Assembly: GCF_003993775.1 (NCBI RefSeq)
Contig: NZ_RJRZ01000001.1
Coordinates: 124,001 to 188,000 of the forward strand
From: Frigidibacter oleivorans
Lineage (GTDB): Bacteria > Pseudomonadota > Alphaproteobacteria > Rhodobacterales > Rhodobacteraceae
DNA: 64,000 bases
Direction of reading: 5' to 3'
Positions 15,096-22,229 of this stretch are shown one piece after another. Both the position numbers and the translations under genes were made by a program. Position 1 is the stretch's first letter. The number at the start of each line of letters is the position of its first letter. Below the pieces are notes generated by a model. The model did not search any database. It saw nothing but the letters and a program-made list of their open reading frames with translations, and was not told the DNA's origin.

Positions 15096-15409
15096 GGGCC
15101 GGCAAGCTGCGGGACATCGTCATCATCGAGCGCGGCACCGACACGATCAACGCCGCGGGCACCCCGGAAACCGTCTGGGCCACGCACGCGACCCTGCGGG
15201 CGGAAGTGGTGCAGCGGGGCACGACCGAGTTCATGCGGGTGCAAGGCGCCGTGGACGAGGCGGTGGTGGTCTTCCGCACCCGCTTCCTCGCCGGCATCAC
15301 CACAGCCGACAGGATCGTCTTCGACGGGCGCGTCTTCGGCATCCGGGAGATTGTCGAGATCGAGCGGCGGCGCGGACTGGAGCTGCGCTGTCAGGAGGGG
15401 GCGGCATGA
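15092..15409 (+). CDS. Head closure / head-tail adaptor
   Basis: 105 aa: MRAGKLRDIVIIERGTDT opening, VWATHATLRAEVVQRGTTE, then FDGRVFGIREIVEIERRRGLELRCQE. This is the small beta-barrel adaptor family (SPP1 gp16/HK97 gp7-like) that plugs the filled head. It follows DUF3168 and precedes the small terminase in the same overlapping operon. Confidence 0.87.
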   Translation: MRAGKLRDIVIIERGTDTINAAGTPETVWATHATLRAEVVQRGTTEFMRVQGAVDEAVVVFRTRFLAGITTADRIVFDGRVFGIREIVEIERRRGLELRCQEGAA

Positions 15410-15807
15410 AAGGCACCAAGCCTGCCCTGATGCGCGACCGTGAGGCCATCTTGGTCTTGGACGCGCCCGACTGGCTGCCCGAGGACGCGGCGGTCGAGTG
15501 GCGCCGGGTCATGCCGATCCTCGCCGAGCGGCGCATCCTCACCAGTGCCGACCTGGGCGGGCTGGAGAACTACTGCCTCGCCATCGGCACGGTGCGCGAG
15601 ATGGAAGCGGTCATGCAGGCCGAGGGGCGCATCATCCGCGTGGACGGTCTGCCGAAGCGCCACCCGGCCGTGGGTATCCAATCCGACGCGATGACACGCG
15701 CACGGCTGCTGGCGGCAGAGCTGGGCCTGACGCCCGTCTCGCGCTCGCGCCCGTCGATCCGCGAGGACGCTCAGGAGGATGGGGATGACCCGCTCAACCT
15801 ATCCTGA
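15406..15807 (+). CDS. Terminase small subunit (P27-like)
   Basis: 133 aa. APDWLPEDAAVEWRRVMPILAERRILTSADLGGLENYC followed by VREMEAVMQAEGRII matches P27-family small terminases, which recognise the packaging site and hand DNA to TerL. An N-terminal KGTKPALM tract is typical. Its 3' end overlaps the start of terL. Terminase genes normally precede portal; here they come after the neck genes. Confidence 0.85.
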   Translation: MKGTKPALMRDREAILVLDAPDWLPEDAAVEWRRVMPILAERRILTSADLGGLENYCLAIGTVREMEAVMQAEGRIIRVDGLPKRHPAVGIQSDAMTRARLLAAELGLTPVSRSRPSIREDAQEDGDDPLNLS

Positions 15808-17383
15808 CTGGCTCTATGACGGATCGGCGATCCCCGACCCGCTGGGCTTCGGCGAGCGGGCGGTGAAGTTCCTGCGGATGCTCAAGCACCCGAAGAGTGG
15901 CAAGGCGTTCCAGCTGGACCCGTGGCAGGAGCGGATCGTGCGGCGCATCTATGGCCCGCGCCACGAGGACGGCAGCCGGATCGTCAAGACGGTGGTGATC
16001 CTCGTTCCGCGCGGCAACCGCAAGACCAGCCTCGCCGCGGCGCTGGAAGCACTGCACACGGTCGGGCCGGAGGCTGTGCCGGGCGGCGAGGTCATCTCGG
16101 CCGCCTCGGATCGCAAGCAGGCGCGGATCGCCTACGAGGAACTGCGCGGCCTGATGCAGGCGCATCCCAAGATCGCGCCGCATGTCCGCGCGCTCGATTA
16201 CCGCAACCGCATCGTCTATCCGAAGCACCGCAGCTTCTGCGAGGCCATCTCGGCCGATGCAGGCACCCAGCACGGGCGCACGCCGGTCTTCGTGCTGGCA
16301 GACGAGCTGCACGCCTGGAAGAAGCGCGACCTCTGGGACGTGCTGCGCTCGGGGCTGGTGAAGACGCCCGGATCGCTCCTGGTGGTGGCGACGACCGCCG
16401 GCCGGGGGCAGGAGAACATCGCCTGGGACATCGTGGACGATGCCCGAAAGGTGGCGCGCGGCGAGGTGGTCGATCCGTCGATCCTGCCGGTGCTGTTCGA
16501 GGCCGACCGGGATTGCGACTGGCAGGACGAGGAAGTCTGGTTCCGGGTGAACCCCGGCCTGCGCCACGGATACCCCGACATCGAGGGCCTGCGGCAGCTG
16601 GCACGGGAAGGGAGCCGGCGGATCGGCGACCGCGAGGCCTTCCGGCAGCTGAACCTGAACATCTGGCTCGACCATGCGACCGAGCCCTTTGTGGACATGC
16701 CGATCTATGACGAGGGCGCGGGCGCGGTCGATCTGGACGAACTGGAGGCGTCACAGGCGCCGTGCTGGCTCGGGGTGGACCTCTCCAGCAACAGCGACCT
16801 CACCGCCGTGGTGGCCTGCTGGCGGGACGGCGCGGACGGCTACCAGGTGCATCCGTGGTTCTTCTGTCCCGAGGACACCCTGCGGTCGCGGCAAGACCTC
16901 GCGCAGGTGCCCTATGTGACCTGGGCCGAGGAGGGGCACATCGTTTCGACCGCAGGCAATGTCGTGGACTTCCGGGTGGTGGAGGATCACATCCGCGAGG
17001 CCTGCGCCCGGTTCAACGTGCGCGAGATCGCCTTCGACCCGCACCTTGCCCGGAACATGCTCAACGACCTTCTGGAGGACGGCTTCCCGGCGGTGGAGAT
17101 GCGGCAGGGCTGGGTGACGATGGCGCCGGCGGTGAAGGAACTGGAACGGGCGATCATCGGCCGCCGCTTCCGGCATGGTGGCCATCCGGTGCTGCGCTGG
17201 AACGTCTCCAACATCGAAATCCGCACCGACGCCGCCGGCAACCGCGCATTCCACAAGGGCAAGTCGAAGGACAAGATCGACGGCGCCGTGGCGGCAGCAA
17301 TGGCGGTGGCACGGTGTGCGGCCGACGAGGGCGGGCTGGCGGTCGATCAGCCCTGGTTCTCCGACGAACTCTGGCTGGCATGA
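15785..17383 (+). CDS. terL: Terminase large subunit
   Basis: 532 aa packaging ATPase-nuclease. The ATPase domain carries a Walker A variant VPRGNRKTS near residues 74-82 and Walker B VFVLADELHAW (Asp173, Glu174). The RNase H-like nuclease domain begins WLGVDLSSNSDLTAVVAC and ends with DKIDGAVAAAMA, supplying the acidic metal ligands. AGGAGG lies 6 bp upstream of ATG 15785; an ATG two codons earlier overlaps that site and is less likely. The start overlaps TerS. Seven bases separate it from the tape measure gene. Confidence 0.93.
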   Translation: MTRSTYPDWLYDGSAIPDPLGFGERAVKFLRMLKHPKSGKAFQLDPWQERIVRRIYGPRHEDGSRIVKTVVILVPRGNRKTSLAAALEALHTVGPEAVPGGEVISAASDRKQARIAYEELRGLMQAHPKIAPHVRALDYRNRIVYPKHRSFCEAISADAGTQHGRTPVFVLADELHAWKKRDLWDVLRSGLVKTPGSLLVVATTAGRGQENIAWDIVDDARKVARGEVVDPSILPVLFEADRDCDWQDEEVWFRVNPGLRHGYPDIEGLRQLAREGSRRIGDREAFRQLNLNIWLDHATEPFVDMPIYDEGAGAVDLDELEASQAPCWLGVDLSSNSDLTAVVACWRDGADGYQVHPWFFCPEDTLRSRQDLAQVPYVTWAEEGHIVSTAGNVVDFRVVEDHIREACARFNVREIAFDPHLARNMLNDLLEDGFPAVEMRQGWVTMAPAVKELERAIIGRRFRHGGHPVLRWNVSNIEIRTDAAGNRAFHKGKSKDKIDGAVAAAMAVARCAADEGGLAVDQPWFSDELWLA

Positions 17384-17390
17384 GGGGCTG

Positions 17391-19493
17391 ATGGATCAGG
17401 AACAACTGGTGGTTCTTCTGGAGGCTCGGGTATCCGACTTCGAGAAGCGGATGAAGCGGGCGGAGCGCACCGGCAGCGAGAGCTTCCGGCGCCTGCGGGG
17501 CGACAGCCGAACGGCAACGCGGCAGATGGAACAGGACACGAGCCGGATGGGACGGTCGGTCGAGCAGGCGCTCGCCTCGGCCTCGGCTTCCATCGGCACC
17601 TTCGGGAAGGCCTTCGCCGCGGGCCTCGTTGGCGGCGTTGTCACGGCAGCCTTCGCCGGGTTTTCCGCGAACGTGGGGCAGATGGTGCGCGAGATCGCCA
17701 CCCTCGGGGACGAGGCGCGGCGCTCGGGCCTGGACGCGGAAGAGTTCCAGCAGTGGAAATTCGTGGCCGAGCAGAACCGGATCGGCATCGACAGCCTCGT
17801 GGACGGCTTCAAGGAACTGTCGCTGCGCGCGGACGAGTTCATCGTCACCGGGGCGGGGCCGGCGGCCGAGGCGTTCAACCGGATCGGCTTTTCCAGCAGC
17901 GAACTGGCGGAGGCCCTCAAGAACCCGTCCGAGTTGATGCTCGAAATCATCGGGCGGATGGAAGACCTCGACCGCGCCGCGCAGATCCGCATCGCCGACG
18001 AAATCTTCGGGGGCACCGGCGGCGAACGCTTCGTGGAACTGCTGGGCCAGGGCGAGGCCGGGCTGCGTGCCACCATCGACCGGGCGCACGAGGTGGGCGC
18101 CGTTCTCGATGAGGAGATGATCGCCAAGGCTGCGGAACTGGACCGCCGGTTTCAGGAACTCACCACGCGGGTTTCGACCTTCGGCAAAACCCTCGCCGTG
18201 GCGATTGGCGATCTGCCGTTCGACATCTTCGAGACCAGGTTGAACGAACTGTTCGCCGATGACGCGCTCGCGCAGGCGGTGCTTGGACCGGAACTCTACA
18301 AGGCGCTTTCGGAGGCCCGGTCCCTGACAGAGGACCAGGTGGAGGCGGTCGAGCAGTTGCGCAACAGCTACTCCGGCCTTGAGGAAGACGCACGGGGGGC
18401 TGCGGCGCAGATCGCGGCGGCGATGGCCGAAGCCGATGCGCGCGGGCTGGACGATCTCTGGGAAGCCCTGAGGGTGGCGCGCGAGGAAATGCTCGGGCTG
18501 GCCGAGGACTTCAGCACTGGCGAGATCGAGGGGCAGGAGTTCGCCGCTCGAATGCAGGAGGTGAAGGAGAAGACCCTCGCCGCCTTCTCCGAACTCGATC
18601 GCTCCGACCAGATCGACTTCTCGGGCATCATCAGCCAGGTCACTGCACTTGGCAGCGCCATCGGCGAGGTGATCGGCCTTGCGATGGGAATGAACCAGGC
18701 ACTTGGTGCGGCGCCGGTGACTGACGACCGTGCGGCTGCCATCGCTGAAAGCCGGGCCGGCGCCTATCAAAGCCCGCTGGCGCCAACCACATCCCCGCGC
18801 CCCCAGCTGCCGGGCGTCGATAGCTTCGGCTCACCCAACGCGGCGTCATCGGGCGGTGGCGGTGGTGGAAGCTCGGCGCTCGACTCGCTGATCGAGGAAC
18901 TGCAGACCGAGCAGGAAATCCTCGCCGCGTGGTATGAGGAAAGCCTCGCCATGCTGAACGGCGCGACCGAGGCGCAACTTGAGGCGCTTGGCGGCCGTCA
19001 CGAGGCCATCGAGCGCCTGGAACAGGAACATCAGGATCGCCTGCGCGGCATCGAGGAAACGGGCCACGCGGCCAGCCTGCAAGGGTTCCTTGGTGCCGGC
19101 TCCGACATTCTCGGGGCCATCGGTTCGATGAACGAAGACGCCTTCAAGATGAGCCAGGCCTTCGCCGCTGCCGAAGCGTGGGTATCGACCCTGCAGGGCG
19201 CGGCAAAGGAGCTGGAAAAAGGCACCTTCGGCTTCGCCTCCGCAGCGGCCGTCATCGCCAAGGGTGCCGCGTTCGTGGCGGCGATCAAGAGCACCAGCCC
19301 GACCGGATCGAACGCCGGAAGCCTGGGTGGAGAAGGTTCATCGGCGAGCGCATCCGCGCCGGCGCAGCAGTCGAGCGTCTACAACCTGACCCTGCAGGGC
19401 GATGTGTATTCCGCCAGCACCATCGAAAGCCTGTTCGACACGATCAACGAAGGCCTGAAGCAGGGCCACCAGATCAACGTGAGACGGGCATGA
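17391..19493 (+). CDS. Tail tape measure protein
   Basis: 700 aa. The N-terminal MDQEQLVVLLEARVSDFEKRMKRAER is the usual opening of tape measures, followed by a membrane-like Gly/Ala stretch (FAAGLVGGVVTAAFAGFS) at about residues 75-92. Long helical and coiled segments fill the middle, and a Gly/Ser linker lies near residue 485. The tail ends ESLFDTINEGLKQGHQINV. Tape measures set tail length, so the particle would be expected to have a long non-contractile tail. The usual downstream distal-tail, NlpC/P60 and host-specificity genes are absent. Confidence 0.85.
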   Translation: MDQEQLVVLLEARVSDFEKRMKRAERTGSESFRRLRGDSRTATRQMEQDTSRMGRSVEQALASASASIGTFGKAFAAGLVGGVVTAAFAGFSANVGQMVREIATLGDEARRSGLDAEEFQQWKFVAEQNRIGIDSLVDGFKELSLRADEFIVTGAGPAAEAFNRIGFSSSELAEALKNPSELMLEIIGRMEDLDRAAQIRIADEIFGGTGGERFVELLGQGEAGLRATIDRAHEVGAVLDEEMIAKAAELDRRFQELTTRVSTFGKTLAVAIGDLPFDIFETRLNELFADDALAQAVLGPELYKALSEARSLTEDQVEAVEQLRNSYSGLEEDARGAAAQIAAAMAEADARGLDDLWEALRVAREEMLGLAEDFSTGEIEGQEFAARMQEVKEKTLAAFSELDRSDQIDFSGIISQVTALGSAIGEVIGLAMGMNQALGAAPVTDDRAAAIAESRAGAYQSPLAPTTSPRPQLPGVDSFGSPNAASSGGGGGGSSALDSLIEELQTEQEILAAWYEESLAMLNGATEAQLEALGGRHEAIERLEQEHQDRLRGIEETGHAASLQGFLGAGSDILGAIGSMNEDAFKMSQAFAAAEAWVSTLQGAAKELEKGTFGFASAAAVIAKGAAFVAAIKSTSPTGSNAGSLGGEGSSASASAPAQQSSVYNLTLQGDVYSASTIESLFDTINEGLKQGHQINVRRA

Positions 19494-19846
19494 TGGACAG
19501 GCTCACCGATCAGCTTTGCGCGGCGCTGACAGCGCACCTTCGAGGGGGCGGGGCCAAGCCGCCGGAGGCCGGCCGGCAGATATGGCAGGCGTTCGGCGAA
19601 CTGTCGCGGGCAAGAACCTACCACGCCGCCGGACCGAACCCGATCACCTATTCCGACATCAGGGCGTGGTGCGACCTGATGCGCCTTCCGCTGGAGCCGC
19701 CGCACGTCCGCGCGATCACGGCGATGGACGCCGCGTGGCTGACGGACTTTCACCAGACCAGACAGAGTGCCGAGGGCGTCAAGCGCCTACCCCAACAGAG
19801 CCGGCAGGCACTGACACCGGCCATCTTCGACATGATGACAACGTAG
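19490..19846 (+). CDS. Phage protein following tape measure, unknown role
   Basis: 118 aa starting at ATG 19490 in the tape-measure stop (ATGA). Conserved-looking features are ARTYHAAGPNPITYSDIRAWCDLMRLPLEP and AITAMDAAWLTDFHQ. The pairing of an RAW-x-LM-PL segment with a Trp-containing helix is typical of phage tail-assembly proteins placed near tape measure genes, which often act as chaperones, but I cannot confirm the family. It is the last gene of the late operon that I can recognise as structural. Confidence 0.65.
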   Translation: MMDRLTDQLCAALTAHLRGGGAKPPEAGRQIWQAFGELSRARTYHAAGPNPITYSDIRAWCDLMRLPLEPPHVRAITAMDAAWLTDFHQTRQSAEGVKRLPQQSRQALTPAIFDMMTT

Positions 19847-19891
19847 GGGGCCGCATCCGAGGCTGCCTCTTCCCTGACCTGTGGATCACCA

Positions 19892-20398
19892 ATGCTGGTA
19901 ATGACTCCCGCCGCCGCCAAAATGCAACGAAAGCTGGCTCGGGTCGAGCGAGATGCCGAGCGCGGCAAACTCGGGGAGGGGCGCTATGAACACCTCGTCA
20001 AGGAACTGGCCCGGGTTATCCGGCTGGCGTTCGAGGCGGGAGCGACGGGCACGTTGTTCGGGCTTGAAGGCCCCCTGCGCCACGGCATCCGGGCAGACCT
20101 TTGCCTGCAGGGCTGGCGCTGGCATTCTGCCGACCGGATGGCGAGTGAACTGCTGGACGACGCATTTCGACGCGTTCGGGCAAAGCGTCCAACTTGGAAT
20201 GAGGGGCAGCCAGAATGGGCAATAGCGGCCGGGACTCTGATCAAGCGGACCCGCTGCGTTCGCTGCTGCAAGCCGTTACCGGAGGGTCACTTCAAGTTCT
20301 GCGGCGATCTGTGTGCGGGGGTGTATCACAACGCCCTTTCGCTCCGGCGGGAGGCGCAAGGGGATCGGGCGGTCGACATGGCGGTCCGCTCGATCTAA
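19892..20398 (+). CDS. Zinc-knuckle protein, unknown role
   Basis: 168 aa. The N-terminal half is helical and basic (AKMQRKLARVERDAERGKL). The C-terminal quarter holds a treble-clef-like cysteine unit CVRCCKPLPEGHFKFCGDLC. The same unit, CxxC...PLP...YCxxxC, occurs three times in the next open frame, which overlaps this one out of frame. An alternative ATG lies three codons downstream. No function known. Confidence 0.65.
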   Translation: MLVMTPAAAKMQRKLARVERDAERGKLGEGRYEHLVKELARVIRLAFEAGATGTLFGLEGPLRHGIRADLCLQGWRWHSADRMASELLDDAFRRVRAKRPTWNEGQPEWAIAAGTLIKRTRCVRCCKPLPEGHFKFCGDLCAGVYHNALSLRREAQGDRAVDMAVRSI

Positions 20399-20844
20399 CC
20401 GCGCGCTGTGAACGATGCGGCACTCCGCTCCCCGCGGGCAGTTTCGCGCATCGCATGTATTGCAGCGTGAAATGCAAGAACGATGATCACTACAAGCTGG
20501 AAGCCGAAGCCCGGCGGGCGCGACGTGCGGGGCGGCCTTGCGGATACTGCCAAGAGCTCTTGCCGGACGAAGCGCCGTTCAATCGCGGATACTGCAACGC
20601 CAAATGCCGCAACGCCATGCGCGCCGTAAGGAGGGCGCGGGCGAAGGAGGGAAGGCGTTGTGTGCAGTGCGGCGGCGAGATCCCGGTGAAGATGATCTCT
20701 CAAGCCATCTACTGCGGCCGCACCTGCCAGAACCACGCCGGTCATTTGCGGCGCAAGCAGAGGTCTCGGCCGTGCCTTACCGCGGCGAGGTTCGATGCGC
20801 TTTGGCAGGTGACGACTAGGTCAACGGTCTGCCGCTGGCAGTGA
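20215..20844 (+). CDS. Protein with three repeated Cys4 zinc units
   Basis: The reliable part starts near 20400 and carries three repeats: CERCGTPLPAG...YCSVKC, CGYCQELLPDE...YCNAKC and CVQCGGEIPVK...YCGRTC. They look like successive copies of the unit that ends the preceding gene. The open frame begins at ATG 20215 with a GAGGGG site upstream, but its first 60 codons overlap the previous gene in another frame and look like shadow sequence; GTG 20311 is another option. A frameshift joining the two frames would give one protein with four zinc units. Its end overlaps the convergent gene on the minus strand by 29 bp. Confidence 0.55.
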   Translation: MGNSGRDSDQADPLRSLLQAVTGGSLQVLRRSVCGGVSQRPFAPAGGARGSGGRHGGPLDLTARCERCGTPLPAGSFAHRMYCSVKCKNDDHYKLEAEARRARRAGRPCGYCQELLPDEAPFNRGYCNAKCRNAMRAVRRARAKEGRRCVQCGGEIPVKMISQAIYCGRTCQNHAGHLRRKQRSRPCLTAARFDALWQVTTRSTVCRWQ

Positions 20845-21076
20845 TAGTCGCAATGCCTTCGGTCTTCGCCAGCTGAATCCCCACCTCAATCTTGCGTCCG
20901 CCGCAGTCCAAGATCGCGTGGTTGCCCTTTAGCGCGAACTGGAGGGTATCCGCAGTCCGGATCACGCCCCGGCCTTCGAACGATCCGCGTCGCTGCTGGA
21001 AGGTCAGGTCGACCACGACATCTACCGTGGTGCCATCGTCGAACGTTAGCGTCGCCGGCCCTCGCATTGCTTGCAT
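20816..21076 (-). CDS. Small hypothetical protein of the element
   Basis: 86 aa from ATG 21076, with AGGGAG 6 bp upstream. A longer reading begins before this site and is rejected. The protein is a compact beta pattern: TLTFDDGTTVDVVVDLTFQQ, GRGVIRTADTLQFALKGNHAIL, then KIEVGIQLAKTEGIATITASG. No family is recognised. It is transcribed leftward, out of the palindrome-rich region, opposite to the late operon, so it may belong to the maintenance or lysogeny set. Confidence 0.6.
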   Translation of the reverse strand: MQAMRGPATLTFDDGTTVDVVVDLTFQQRRGSFEGRGVIRTADTLQFALKGNHAILDCGGRKIEVGIQLAKTEGIATITASGRPLT

Positions 21077-21124
21077 GATGATCTCCCTGTTTGTGCTATC
21101 TGCGCACGAACTGCGGATGTCCCC

Positions 21125-21252
21125 AAGCGGCAAATTTGCCGCTTGATCCGGGCTGACCCGCGCGCGCGATGATGAGCCTGTCCCACAGCGGGACTGGTCC
21201 CGGAGCGGAAGTGGTCCCGGATCGGGACACCATGGTTGAACGATCGTTCAAC
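21125..21252. promoter_or_regulatory. Array of four palindromes, control region
   Basis: Within 128 bp lie a perfect 20-bp palindrome AAGCGGCAAATTTGCCGCTT (21125-21144), GTCCC-acagc-GGGAC (21180-21194), GTCCCG-gat-CGGGAC (21214-21228) and a perfect 18-bp palindrome GTTGAACGATCGTTCAAC (21235-21252). TGGTCCCGGA is also directly repeated with a 16-bp period. The region separates two leftward genes and has no credible coding frame. The density of dyads suggests operators or an origin-like site. Confidence 0.55.
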
Positions 21253-21310
21253 GGCCGTTGCAGCGGCGCGTTGTTTTTCCTGCATTTTTCGGCGCGCAGG
21301 GCGGGCGGCG

Positions 21311-21778
21311 TCAGAAGGGGATATCTAGATCTATGTCCAAATTTCCCCCGGCATAGGGATTTTTGGGATCTGTCGGAACCCATTTTGTGTCTTGCCGCCC
21401 ATACCCGCTGAGAGTCACAGAAACGCCCCCGTCTTCAAAGACCGTCGCCCGATCCTCATTCTTCAGAGTGAGGCTAACATAAGTCTCGCCAAATGAAATC
21501 GTGGTGACGAGAGGATGCCCCGCTAGCACATCCCGTGCCGCTTCAGCGGCAATACGGGTCTGGCCGAGCTTGGCAAGAAGACGGTTGATGATGGTCGTGA
21601 GGTTGTCCCGCGACTTCAACGACTCATCCAGCAACCGCCGGACAGCCTCCACTTCAGAAGTCAAGGCTTTTTCCTTCTGGAATTTCGTGATGCGGTCAAC
21701 CATCTCCGCCGGCAGAGCATATACCCGGCGAATGTTCTCGTGGCCCAGCGGGGCATCATCATCTTGTTCCTTAGCCAT
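21311..21778 (-). CDS. Hypothetical protein, possible DNA-binding regulator
   Basis: 155 aa. An N-terminal segment ENIRRVYALPAEMVDRITKFQKEK followed by EVEAVRRLLDESLKSRDNL resembles a ribbon-helix-helix arrangement (a strand, then two helices), after which comes a beta-rich C-terminal half (VTTISFGETYVSLTLKNEDRATVFEDGGVSVTLSGYGRQ). It is divergent from the small RHH gene at 21895, with an inverted repeat between them. That layout suggests a regulator or an antitoxin-like protein, but this is inference. Confidence 0.6.
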   Translation of the reverse strand: MAKEQDDDAPLGHENIRRVYALPAEMVDRITKFQKEKALTSEVEAVRRLLDESLKSRDNLTTIINRLLAKLGQTRIAAEAARDVLAGHPLVTTISFGETYVSLTLKNEDRATVFEDGGVSVTLSGYGRQDTKWVPTDPKNPYAGGNLDIDLDIPF

Positions 21779-21846
21779 ACACTCCCCCTGTCACACTCAT
21801 ATGCACGCCTAGAGATACGCTTGCGTGACGTCAATGGCACGTGTAT

Positions 21847-21864
21847 TGTCACCTGTGAGTGACA
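21847..21864. promoter_or_regulatory. Inverted repeat operator between divergent genes
   Basis: TGTCAC-ctgtga-GTGACA is a perfect dyad, 30 bp before the RHH gene. A further TGTCAC lies at 21789-21794 on the other side of the interval. Repeated TGTCAC half-sites between two divergent regulator-like genes suggest a switch operator. Confidence 0.5.
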
Positions 21865-21894
21865 CATAATGGACCCATCAAGACGACGTTAAAG

Positions 21895-22038
21895 ATGACC
21901 CAGAACTTCCCCCTCCGACTGCCCCCCGATGTGAAGGCATGGCTCATGGCGCAGGCCAAGCTCAACGGCAGCTCGCAGAACAGCGAGGTGATCCGCGCGA
22001 TCCGCGCCGCGATGGCAAAGCAGGAGGCCGCTGCCTGA
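21895..22038 (+). CDS. Arc-like ribbon-helix-helix protein
   Basis: 47 aa only. FPLRLPPDVKAWLMAQAKLNG followed by SQNSEVIRAIRAAMAK is the classic Arc/CopG pattern: a short beta strand, helix, turn, helix. Such proteins bind DNA as dimers and often control excision or lysogeny genes. It starts 30 bp after an inverted repeat and overlaps the next gene by one base (TGATG), giving the coupled set RHH - small protein - integrase. Confidence 0.8.
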   Translation: MTQNFPLRLPPDVKAWLMAQAKLNGSSQNSEVIRAIRAAMAKQEAAA

Positions 22039-22229
22039 TGGCCAACCGCCCCGCCACCGTGACCGAGACCGAAATCAAGCGCACCGTAAGGGGTGCCATG
22101 GCTGCGGGGTTTGCCGTCGGCCGGATCGAGGTGGACCACGCGCGGGGAACCGTCACCATCCTGCCGTTGGGTGCTGCGCCAGCTGCGGGAACCGGACCTG
22201 ACCCCGACGAGCTTCTGAGGCGCAGATGA
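22038..22229 (+). CDS. Small protein upstream of integrase
   Basis: 63 aa beginning MANRPATVTETEIKRTVRGAMAAGF, then VGRIEVDHARGTVTILPLG. Small proteins with this opening (a helix rich in TEAEI-like residues followed by a two-strand beta hairpin) commonly precede integrases in Rhodobacterales prophages; an excisionase or accessory role is possible. Overlaps the integrase start by ATGA. Confidence 0.65.
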   Translation: MANRPATVTETEIKRTVRGAMAAGFAVGRIEVDHARGTVTILPLGAAPAAGTGPDPDELLRRR

